64,000 bases of DNA from a bacterium (lineage in GTDB: Bacteria > Bacillota > Clostridia > Lachnospirales > Lachnospiraceae), in contig JAMPFT010000006.1 of the NCBI GenBank assembly GCA_023664305.1, positions 104,003 to 168,002 on the forward strand, given 5' to 3'. Every line of letters starts with the position of its first letter. Position 1 is the stretch's first letter. Under the pieces are notes generated by a model. That model did no database searches. It was given only the letters and a program-made list of their open reading frames with translations, and had not been told where the DNA came from. Of the stretch, positions 34,142 to 42,503 are shown in pieces. The position numbers and the translations under genes were made by a program.

Positions 34142-36835
34142 TTATGCCTGCCCGCTTTCTCCTGTCTTCAGCTTCCAGACGGTCGTCGCCTTAAACAGAT
34201 CCCCGTCCACCTCCAGGGTAAGCTCCCCGCCCTGCAGCTGTGTGAAGCTTTTGGCGATGGCAAGACCCAGCCCGGAGCCCTCCGTATTCCGGGAAGCGTC
34301 TCCCCGGACAAAGCGCTCCGTAAGCTCCGCGGAATCCACCGTGATCTCCTGGGCGGAAATGTTTTTCAGGGTGATCACCACGGTATCGTCGATCCGGAAC
34401 CCGTTCACATAAACCCTGGTTCCCCGCATGGCGTACTTGGCGATGTTTCCGAAGAGATTCTCATAAATCCGATAGGTCTTCTGGCTGTCGAGGGATAACA
34501 GCACCTTCTCCTCCGTCAGGTTCATTCTTACGTCAAGCCCCGCCTCCTGCAGCTTGTCGCCCATCTCAAAGACCACCTGCTTCAATAGGCTCATGATATC
34601 CACCTCCGTCAGGTTCAGCGTGATATTCTGGGAGTTTGCCTTGCTGACCTCGAACAAATCCTCTATCAGACATTTCAACCGCAGGGATTTCGACTCCAGA
34701 ATCTTCAGATATTCCTTTCTCTGCTGCTCGGTGATGCCATCCTCCTGCAGCAGGTTCACATAGGTGATAATCGCGGTCAGGGGCGTCTTCAGGTCGTGGG
34801 AGACGTTGGTGATCAGCTCCGCCTTCATCCGCTGGCTCTTTACCTCCTCGTCCACCGCCCGTCTGAAGCCATCCTGAATCCGGATGAAATGGGGCTTAAA
34901 GGGCTCGAATACCCCCAGATCCTCCTCGATCGTAACGTTCAGCCGACCCTCCGCCATCTCATTGGCAGCCCGCAGCAGAATCCGGTACTTCTTCTGCAGA
35001 TCGCTGACATATTTTCGCAGGATCAGGTACATGAGGCCGGAATAGATGATCGTCACAAAAAAGCCGCCGAACCAGAGACTGCTGATGACGAACAGGATCA
35101 CCGCGTTGATCAGAAGGAGCTTCAGTATCGTCCTGTGCGCGTCCTGCGTCAGGTCCAGATGCTGCACCGCGTCGTAAACGCCAAGGATTTTCTCCTTAAG
35201 GAAAGGGAAGAAGCGGTAGATCAGGCTTCGCTTCCTGATATACTCCCTGATCCCCATCCGAGACACCGCTCTCGCGCAGATTCCCAGATACCAAAAAGCA
35301 AAGAAGAAAAGGCCAAGCACCAAAAGATTATAGGCCTGCGCAAGAAAAGCCGCAAAATCCCCGTCCCCGATGCTCTCCGACAGGCGGCTTTCCGCCAGAC
35401 CGCTGGCCAAAAAGGCAACATGCTGCTCCAGCAGGGACAGACAGACAAAGAAAAACAGCCCAAGACCAAGCAAGATTTCAAGGGGCAGGGAGCAGACGGC
35501 GCTGTCCTCCCAGGGCCTTGTATCCTTCAGAACAGGAAGCAGCAGACCGAGAAGAACAAAAAGCACGGACAGACAAAACAGGATTCCAAACAGTCCCACC
35601 GAATCGTACGCATCCAGGGACACGACGCCGTCTCCCAAAAAATAGTTTTTGCTGTAATACAGATGAAATTCCCCATTGCCGGAAAAATAACGGTCAGAAG
35701 AAAGAATGATCTCCCCGTCAAAGCCTGACATAAAGTCCGCGGAGGCGGCATAAATCACGGTACAGTCCTTCGGCCCCTCCACGTTTCCGTACTGTCTGAA
35801 CAGGCTCATCTGTGTCCTGATCAGGGAAGACAGCGTATTTTCTCTGACAATCTCATTTGCCAGCTTGCGCAAACCGTCTGCATTTTCGCCGCGCACCTCC
35901 CCGACGGAAATATTTCCGACGCCGTCAAAACGAAAAGTCAGGAGAAAATAACGCCGATATCCGGCAAGGTTGTTTATCACATATTCCGCGTCCTCCGCCG
36001 CCATATTCGTCACATAATTTCCGGTGACATTGTCCGTTACAATATAGTCAAAGATACTGTTCAGGGTTCTGAAATCGCCCTCCAGGCTGTTAAAATAGCC
36101 TTTCAGATTCTGGGTTTCCTGCAAAATTTCGTACGCCTCCTGCTGCATGGCTACCGCTTCGTCCCACATCTCCGGCGTCTCTTCACCTTCCCCCTCGTCC
36201 CCGTAGTAAACGCTTTCGCTTCTGCGCTCCAGCTCCTTCTCGTCCAAAAGCCATTCATACCCCGCCTCGGGATTTAAATAAAGCCGGCTGTAGTCCAACT
36301 GCGTGCTGTTCTGGGCGTTATAGAGATCCTTGTACAGAAGATAGGTGTTCTGATAAAGCAGGGAAACCATATCCTCGCTTTCCAGCAGATTCCCCTGCCA
36401 TCTTCTGGCGCTCTCGTCGAGGATGCCGTAAAAACAGGTAAAAATAACCGCTCCGGTCAGACAGACTGCAATTCCCCAGCCTGCCCAGCGGGGAATTTTT
36501 CTCTTTTCCCCGGAAGCAGCTTTTTTCTTTCGATCTGATTTCTCCTTCGAATCCGGCTTCTCCCTTGTATCCTTTCTTTCCCCTGCAGCTGTCCTTTTCT
36601 TCGCGTCTGAATTTTCCTTCGGATCCGACTTCTCCCTTGTATCCTTTCTTTCCCCTGTATCTGTCCCTTCCTTCACGTCTGAATTTTCCTTCGGATTCGG
36701 CTTCTCCCTTGTATCCTTTCTTTCCCCTGTATCTGTCCTTTTCTTCGCGTCTGAATTTTCCTTCGAATCCGAATTTTCCCCGGCAGCTGCATTAATCTCC
36801 GCAGATGCCTTCTCCTGCCTCTTCCGCCATTCCAT
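34142..36835 (-). CDS. Large membrane sensor histidine kinase
   Basis: An 897-residue two-component kinase. The N-terminal 110 residues are cytoplasmic and carry three 24-residue repeats (KENSDAKKRT...GERKDTREK). One transmembrane helix follows (about 115-138), then a 270-residue extracytoplasmic sensor region, then five or six more helices (about 412-605), a HisKA domain with the phospho-acceptor in NVSHDLKTPLTAI (about residue 678) and a HATPase_c domain with NIAKYA (N box) and GSGLGLAIAKSF (G box). GGAGG precedes the ATG at 36835. The response regulator gene lies just upstream. The signal is unknown. Confidence 0.92.
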   Translation of the reverse strand: MEWRKRQEKASAEINAAAGENSDSKENSDAKKRTDTGERKDTREKPNPKENSDVKEGTDTGERKDTREKSDPKENSDAKKRTAAGERKDTREKPDSKEKSDRKKKAASGEKRKIPRWAGWGIAVCLTGAVIFTCFYGILDESARRWQGNLLESEDMVSLLYQNTYLLYKDLYNAQNSTQLDYSRLYLNPEAGYEWLLDEKELERRSESVYYGDEGEGEETPEMWDEAVAMQQEAYEILQETQNLKGYFNSLEGDFRTLNSIFDYIVTDNVTGNYVTNMAAEDAEYVINNLAGYRRYFLLTFRFDGVGNISVGEVRGENADGLRKLANEIVRENTLSSLIRTQMSLFRQYGNVEGPKDCTVIYAASADFMSGFDGEIILSSDRYFSGNGEFHLYYSKNYFLGDGVVSLDAYDSVGLFGILFCLSVLFVLLGLLLPVLKDTRPWEDSAVCSLPLEILLGLGLFFFVCLSLLEQHVAFLASGLAESRLSESIGDGDFAAFLAQAYNLLVLGLFFFAFWYLGICARAVSRMGIREYIRKRSLIYRFFPFLKEKILGVYDAVQHLDLTQDAHRTILKLLLINAVILFVISSLWFGGFFVTIIYSGLMYLILRKYVSDLQKKYRILLRAANEMAEGRLNVTIEEDLGVFEPFKPHFIRIQDGFRRAVDEEVKSQRMKAELITNVSHDLKTPLTAIITYVNLLQEDGITEQQRKEYLKILESKSLRLKCLIEDLFEVSKANSQNITLNLTEVDIMSLLKQVVFEMGDKLQEAGLDVRMNLTEEKVLLSLDSQKTYRIYENLFGNIAKYAMRGTRVYVNGFRIDDTVVITLKNISAQEITVDSAELTERFVRGDASRNTEGSGLGLAIAKSFTQLQGGELTLEVDGDLFKATTVWKLKTGESGQA
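36557..36772 (-). repeat. Three 72-bp tandem repeats in the kinase gene
   Basis: Copies begin at 36557, 36629 and 36701. Each encodes 24 residues, so changes in copy number keep the reading frame. The encoded stretch is highly charged and probably disordered, located before the first membrane helix. Confidence 0.92.
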
Positions 36836-36993
36836 TCCCAATCTCCTCCGTCCCAAAGCCACCGCCTGGATATCCTGTTGCCGGACCCTCTTACCGCGCC
36901 ATTTCCCGAATTACCGCAAAGCGTCAGTCTATGTCCCGTTTCGCCCTCTTTCCCGTCTGCTTTCCAACGGTCTGCCTCATGCGGCCGGCAGTC

Positions 36994-37107
36994 GCTCCGC
37001 CATTCTCCCGCTGCTGCTTATCGATCCTAAACGCTCCGCCATTCTCCTGCTGCTGCTTATCAATCCTAAACGCTCCGCCATTCTCCCTCTACTGCTTGTC
37101 GATCTTA
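36994..37107 (-). repeat. Three 39-bp repeats at the end of the response regulator gene
   Basis: Copies begin at 36994, 37033 and 37072. The copy at 37072 includes the last codons of the response regulator (KIDKQ-stop). In the other two copies the base corresponding to the stop codon reads CAG rather than TAG, and the frame stays open to 36924. The 253-bp gap between the two genes holds only this and about 90 bp of nondescript sequence. Confidence 0.9.
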
Positions 37108-37799
37108 TAACCCACGCCCCAGACTACCTTCAGATACTTTGGATTTTTGGGATCGATCTCAATTTTTTCGCGTATATTCCTCACATGTACCATGATGGTA
37201 TCGGTATTGACCGCCTTTTCGTTCCAGACACGCTCGTAGATCTCGTCCGCGGAAAATACTCTTCCGGGACTTTTGATCAAAAGCTGTACAATTTTAAATT
37301 CCATGGGAGTGAGCTTGACCGGCTCGCCGTCCACCGATACCTCCACAGTGTCCTCGTTCAGCTCCAGACCGCCGATGGTGTAAATATGTTCTCTGCCGCC
37401 CTCGTCCTCTAAGGCCGCCAGATACTTGGCATACCGCCGCAGATGGGAATTTACCCTGGCCAAAAGCTCCAGCGGCGTAAAGGGCTTTGTCACATAATCG
37501 TCCGCACCCATGTTCAGTCCCATGATCTTATCAACTTCTTCCGACTTCGCGGAGAGCATGATCACCGGGAACTCACATTCCATGGCCCGCAGCTTCATCA
37601 GCATGGTAACGCCGTCCATCACCGGCATCATAATATCAATGATGGCAAGGTGCAGCTCCTCCTGCTCCACAACTTTAAGCCCCTCCGCCCCGTTGGCGGC
37701 CTGAAACACCTCATAGCCCTGATTGCGCAGATAAATCTCCACACCCTCCCGGATCTCCTTGTCGTCCTCCACCACCAAAATCCTGTACTTTGAAATCAT
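37089..37799 (-). CDS. OmpR/PhoB-family response regulator
   Basis: A 236-residue two-component regulator. The receiver domain has the acidic pair in VVEDDKE (residues 9-15), the phosphorylated Asp55 in AIIDIMMPVMDG, and Lys105 in VTKPFTPLELL. The C-terminal winged helix (about 135-234) includes VKLTPMEFKIVQLLI and the recognition helix region VNTDTIMVHVRNIREKIE. It should be phosphorylated by the kinase encoded after it. The stop codon falls inside a tandem repeat. Confidence 0.95.
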   Translation of the reverse strand: MISKYRILVVEDDKEIREGVEIYLRNQGYEVFQAANGAEGLKVVEQEELHLAIIDIMMPVMDGVTMLMKLRAMECEFPVIMLSAKSEEVDKIMGLNMGADDYVTKPFTPLELLARVNSHLRRYAKYLAALEDEGGREHIYTIGGLELNEDTVEVSVDGEPVKLTPMEFKIVQLLIKSPGRVFSADEIYERVWNEKAVNTDTIMVHVRNIREKIEIDPKNPKYLKVVWGVGYKIDKQ

Positions 37800-37826
37800 C
37801 GTTTTATCCCCCCGGATCTTATTTTT

Positions 37827-37936
37827 CAGCCGCTGCAGATACGGCTACACCATGCCGCCGTCCGCAGCCCCTCAGTCCTTTCAGCCGCCCGCAGATACGG
37901 TTACATCATGCCGCCGTCCGCAGCCTTCCGTCCTTT
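37827..37936 (-). repeat. Two 55-bp tandem repeats upstream of the response regulator
   Basis: Copies begin at 37827 and 37882, with part of a third after 37937. They fill most of the 156-bp gap between the glycosyltransferase gene and the response regulator start, exactly where its promoter or ribosome site would be; the last 28 bp before the ATG are unique. No clear promoter hexamers are visible inside. Confidence 0.85.
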
Positions 37937-37955
37937 CATCTGCCCGCAGGCGAGC

Positions 37956-39140
37956 TCACACCGCCGCATCCGCCGTCAGAGACAAAGCGCGCGACCGAAC
38001 CACTACCTCATTATAAACTTCAAGCGCCCGACGCGCAACTGCATCTTCCCGATAGCTCAATCCCGTGTGAAGCGCATTTTCGGCCATGGCCGCCCGGTCA
38101 AACGCAGGGTCCAGAAAATGCAGTATCATATCCGCATATTTTTCGTTGTCCTCTCCGGTCAACATGCCGTTGACTCCATCGGTCACCAAATCCTCCACTC
38201 CCGACGCCCTTATCGCCAGCACCGGCGTGCCTCCCGCAAAGGCCTCCAGCACCACAATCCCCTGCGTTTCGGTTTTAGAGGCAAAGAGAAAGGCGTCCGC
38301 CGCCGCGAAATAGGCTGCCGTATCCCGGTTGGAAACCGTTCCCGTAAAGATTACCTCGTCCTGTAACCCCAGCCTGCGGCACATCCGCTCATACTCTGCC
38401 CTGTGGGAGCCGTCCCCTACCATCAGCATCCGAAACGGCTTCCGATACCCGGCCTTGAAACCGGCGAGACTTTCGATCAGAAAATCCACGTTTTTTTCCG
38501 GCCCCATCCTGGATACCGTGAGGAAAAACGGTACATCCTCCGCCCCGTACCTTCTGCGGATTTTTAGTTTTTCGGAATCGGTAATTTCAAAATTATGCTC
38601 CTCGATCCCGGTGGGCAGAACGCCGGTTCTCTCCTCCCCGATCCCGCAGATATCCGTCAGATAGCCGCGGATCCCTTCCGTAGGCGCAAAAATGTAGCTG
38701 CAGCGCTTCAAAAACGGTTTCAGATAAAGAGGCATCAGTCTGTCGGCCTTTAACAGTCCCTTTGTGTAACATTCCACATATTTTTCATATCTGGTATGGT
38801 AAGTAAAGACAAGGGGAATCCTGTATTTTCGGGAGAGATAAGCGGCCGTTCTCCCCACAAGCATGGGATGATGTACATGGATCACGTCAAAGCGCTGCTT
38901 ACTGAACTCTCTCTCGATCCGCAGATCAAAGGGATTCGGGATTACAATCCCGCCGATAAAACGGTGCAGCAGCGTACCGTACCGGAAGACATTTTCCTCT
39001 TCCTCCTGCTCCCGATAGGTAGGCGCGAAAACCGTCACCTCATGCCCCTGCGCCCGCAGGCCGCCAGCCAGCCTCTCGATCGAGATGGGAACGCCGCCCG
39101 TCACAGGCTTGTAGTTATTTGTCATCAAGGCTATCCTCAT
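37956..39140 (-). CDS. Family 4 glycosyltransferase
   Basis: A 394-residue GT-B retaining glycosyltransferase. The N-terminal glycine loop GGVPISIERLAGGL and VIHVHHPMLVGRTAAYLSR are acceptor-side features; SRMGPEKNVDFLIESL and the E-x7-E motif in KTETQGIVVLEAFAGG are donor-side. It resembles enzymes that glucosylate diacylglycerol to make membrane glycolipids, but this is similarity of pattern only. GGGGTG precedes the ATG at 39140, with an inverted repeat (39172-39197) just upstream. It precedes the two-component genes. Confidence 0.88.
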   Translation of the reverse strand: MRIALMTNNYKPVTGGVPISIERLAGGLRAQGHEVTVFAPTYREQEEEENVFRYGTLLHRFIGGIVIPNPFDLRIEREFSKQRFDVIHVHHPMLVGRTAAYLSRKYRIPLVFTYHTRYEKYVECYTKGLLKADRLMPLYLKPFLKRCSYIFAPTEGIRGYLTDICGIGEERTGVLPTGIEEHNFEITDSEKLKIRRRYGAEDVPFFLTVSRMGPEKNVDFLIESLAGFKAGYRKPFRMLMVGDGSHRAEYERMCRRLGLQDEVIFTGTVSNRDTAAYFAAADAFLFASKTETQGIVVLEAFAGGTPVLAIRASGVEDLVTDGVNGMLTGEDNEKYADMILHFLDPAFDRAAMAENALHTGLSYREDAVARRALEVYNEVVVRSRALSLTADAAV

Positions 39141-39271
39141 AATTACACCCCTTTGCGCGCTCCATAGGAGGGTGTGCAAACACCCCTCTTTGCGCACCAA
39201 TCAAAATTTGAAAATTTAGCTTCTCCGCCGATTCTTCTGCGTTTTCTGACATGCTGTCTGTTGCGCTCTTC

Positions 39272-39329
39272 CCGGAATGAAGATTTTCTTTGTCAGCGTA
39301 TTTGGCTGACTTAAGAAATCTTCATTCCG
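39272..39329. repeat. Long near-perfect hairpin between DedA and glycosyltransferase genes
   Basis: GGAATGAAGATT and AATCTTCATTCC-type arms, then TTCTT/AAGAA and GTCAGC/GCTGAC, pair almost without interruption around a six-base loop, giving a stem of more than 20 bp. It directly follows the DedA stop at 39331. There is no T run on either strand, so it is not a classical terminator. The rest of the 190-bp gap 39141-39330 holds a smaller inverted repeat at 39172-39197 and nothing else I can name. Confidence 0.75.
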
Positions 39330-39330
39330 T

Positions 39331-39846
39331 TCACACTGCTCCGAACAACCGGAATACCTGATCCCCCATCACATATCCCGCGCCCACAAACACAAAATTC
39401 CAAAGAAAAATCCCACAGGTGGAGCTGATCACATATTTCCCCAGATTCATCTTCACCACGCCCGCGGGGATCGACACCAGCGTCCGGATCATGGGCACAA
39501 GCTTTCCCAAAAACACTCCCATGCAGCCCTTACGCCGGATCCACTCCAGATTCTTCTCCAGCGTCTCCTTCTGCTTCGGAAAGCGTCTTGTATAAGCGTT
39601 CAGAAATACCTCTCCGCCCTTCCGCCCCAAGGCGTACAGCATCAGGCTGCCCAACAGTCCTGCCGCGACGGTGATCACCATGACCCAGAAAAAGTGAATG
39701 TTTCCCTTCGCCGCCATGATACCCGACAACGGCATGATAATCCCCGCGGGAAAGCCCGGCAGATTCAGGTATTCCAGAAAGACAATAACAAAAATGGCAA
39801 TCGCGCCGTATCTGGTAAAATAATAAGTGACCGTTGACAAATCCAT
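39331..39846 (-). CDS. DedA-family membrane protein
   Basis: A 171-residue polytopic protein of the DedA/SNARE-associated family, thought to flip phospholipids or undecaprenyl phosphate. Hydrophobic segments are at about residues 10-30, 45-70, 130-150 and 150-168. The family pattern appears as FPAGIIMPLSGIMAAKG and LGKLVPMIRTLVSIPAGVVKM. I give the ATG at 39846; a GTG four codons upstream (39858) is immediately preceded by GGAAGGA and is a real alternative. It lies between ilvC and the glycosyltransferase, separated from ilvC by a strong terminator. Confidence 0.9.
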   Translation of the reverse strand: MDLSTVTYYFTRYGAIAIFVIVFLEYLNLPGFPAGIIMPLSGIMAAKGNIHFFWVMVITVAAGLLGSLMLYALGRKGGEVFLNAYTRRFPKQKETLEKNLEWIRRKGCMGVFLGKLVPMIRTLVSIPAGVVKMNLGKYVISSTCGIFLWNFVFVGAGYVMGDQVFRLFGAV

Positions 39847-39937
39847 CGTGATACTCACTCCTTCCTTTTCTCATACTATAAACGGGAAACCTAAATACAT
39901 GCGCCAGAGAAAAGCAAAGATTTTCTAAAGAGATATT

Positions 39938-39985
39938 AAAAAAAGAAGCGCACCCGACCGATTTCCGGTCTGAGTACGCTTCTTC
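39938..39985 (-). terminator. Terminator after ilvC
   Basis: Minus-strand stem GAAGCG.AC...GACCG with CGGTC...GT.GCGCTTC followed by TTTTTTTAA, 50 bp after the ilvC stop. Confidence 0.9.
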
Positions 39986-40035
39986 TCTGTCTGTTTGCAA
40001 TTCTTTTTTGGCATATTCCAACTGTTTCAGAGCTT

Positions 40036-41076
<1,041 letters not shown>

Positions 41077-41176
41077 CTATGACTATATTTTAACTGACAG
41101 GATAACCCTGGAGCTAACGATATGATTCCGCTGTTTTCTTTTCGACACGCCTGTAAAACGCCCTTTCTGCCAGGCT

Positions 41177-41698
41177 TCAGACAAGGCCGTCACGGCCCGA
41201 CTCCTCGTAGGCGATATGCTCCGTGCCTCTTCCCAGGCCCGCGATCCCGGTTCTGGCCAGCTCCAGAATACCGTATTCCTGCATCAGGATGATAAACGCC
41301 TCCAGCTTCTTCTGGTCTCCCGTAAGCTCGATCGTCAGGCTCTCCGGAGCAAAGTCAATGATATTCGCCCGAAAGCTTTCCACCACGGCGATAATCCCCT
41401 GGCGCTGCGGCGCCGTCACGCGAACCTTGATCAGCATCAGCTCGCGATAGACGCTCTCCTGAGGCTTTAATTCCTGAATATAGCGAACATCCACCAGCTT
41501 GGCCACCTGCTTCTCGATCTGCTCCAGAATCTCGTCGTCCCCGGAGGCCACGATGGTCAGTCGGCTGAGTCCCGGAATGGTCGTTCCGCCCGCGGTGATA
41601 CTCTCGATATTGTATCCCCGTCTGGAAAACAGGCCGGAGATACGGCTGAGCACGCCGGACGTATTGTCCGCCAGTAACTGAAACACTTTTTTCTGCAT
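41177..41698 (-). CDS. ilvN: Acetolactate synthase small subunit, copy 1
   Basis: A 173-residue regulatory subunit with an N-terminal ACT domain (FQLLADNTSGVLSRISGLFS) that binds valine and a C-terminal domain (from about residue 80, KVRVTAPQRQGIIAVVESF) that contacts the large subunit. AAGGAG eight bases upstream fixes the ATG at 41698. It has its own consensus promoter and leads ilvC, apart from the ilvB gene. A second, divergent copy lies 220 bp away. Confidence 0.93.
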   Translation of the reverse strand: MQKKVFQLLADNTSGVLSRISGLFSRRGYNIESITAGGTTIPGLSRLTIVASGDDEILEQIEKQVAKLVDVRYIQELKPQESVYRELMLIKVRVTAPQRQGIIAVVESFRANIIDFAPESLTIELTGDQKKLEAFIILMQEYGILELARTGIAGLGRGTEHIAYEESGRDGLV

Positions 41699-41726
41699 GA
41701 AATTTCTCCTTTTTTCCCTGAACACT

Positions 41727-41755
41727 AATATAGCAATTTCCCGTCCGAATGTCAA
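41727..41755 (-). promoter_or_regulatory. Promoter of ilvN-ilvC
   Basis: Minus strand TTGACA (41750-41755), exactly 17 bp, TATATT (41727-41732). The best promoter match in the window. Confidence 0.88.
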
Positions 41756-41756
41756 C

Positions 41757-41772
41757 CGGACAATTTAGTCCG
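41757..41772 (-). promoter_or_regulatory. Inverted repeat next to the ilvN-ilvC -35 element
   Basis: CGGAC-AATTTA-GTCCG, a perfect 5-bp dyad with a 6-bp centre, ends one base from the -35. The position suits a regulator binding site. The rest of the 220-bp gap 41699-41918 has three small hairpins (about 41845-41890) and no gene. Confidence 0.55.
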
Positions 41773-41918
41773 TTAAAACTTTAAATTGCTGCAACCGCCG
41801 ATAAATCTGCCGCTGTCAACGCCCGCAGGGTTTACCGTGAGCACAGGACGCTCATGGCATTTATGGCCATCCGGCCTTTTCCTGCCGGAAATACGGACTG
41901 ACTTTTTTCTGTCCCGCG

Positions 41919-42422
41919 TCACCGGCTCTCGTCGTTCTCGATGCACTTCGCAAGAGCCAGCGTCCCCGTCCGCGCCACCTCCACGATGCTGATGGTCTGC
42001 AGCATATTGATCAGAAGCTCTACCCGCTCCGGGGTATCGCAGATCTGAAGCATGAGAAAATGCTTTGACATATCCACGATCTCCACCCTCATAATCTCGC
42101 AGAGCTCCATGATCTCCCGGCGATTGTTTTTATTGTATTTGATCTTGATCAGCATCAGCTCCCGAGTAATGCACTGCTGCTCCGCGAAGGTTTTGACCTT
42201 GATCACATCCAGCTTTTTGTTCAACTGCTTTTCGATCTGCTCGATGGTCCGCTCGTCACCGCTGCTGACGATAGTCATACAGGACACCGTCGGATCGTCC
42301 GTCTCGCCTACGGCAAGGCTGTCAATATTAAAGCACCTTCTGGAGAAAAGTCCCGCCACCTTACAGAGCACGCCGGAACGGTTCTCCACCAGCACGGAAT
42401 AAATCCTCTTTTTCATCTTCAT
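41919..42422 (-). CDS. ilvN: Acetolactate synthase small subunit, copy 2
   Basis: A 167-residue ACT-domain protein resembling IlvN: VLVENRSGVLCKVAGLFSRR then FNIDSLAVGETDDPTVSCM at the N-terminus, and a C-terminal ELMLIKIKYNKNNRREIMELCEI domain. It differs widely from copy 1 but has the same two-domain plan. It follows ilvB by about 80 bp and is therefore its likely regulatory partner. AGAGGATAGCAGA precedes the ATG at 42422. Confidence 0.9.
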   Translation of the reverse strand: MKMKKRIYSVLVENRSGVLCKVAGLFSRRCFNIDSLAVGETDDPTVSCMTIVSSGDERTIEQIEKQLNKKLDVIKVKTFAEQQCITRELMLIKIKYNKNNRREIMELCEIMRVEIVDMSKHFLMLQICDTPERVELLINMLQTISIVEVARTGTLALAKCIENDESR

Positions 42423-42503
42423 TCTGCTATCCTCTCCGCTCTTCTCACTCTCCGGAAATCTTCAACCCGCTCAGACCTTTGAGAGCCTAAACGGCCTCTC
42501 TCT

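Noticed and set aside
36557-37936. CRISPR-like array
   Set aside because: The repeats are direct tandem units with no spacers, different at each site, and partly coding.
39530-40021. 163-codon minus-strand frame overlapping DedA and the ilvC terminator
   Set aside because: It runs through the ilvC terminator and then in the wrong frame of the DedA gene.
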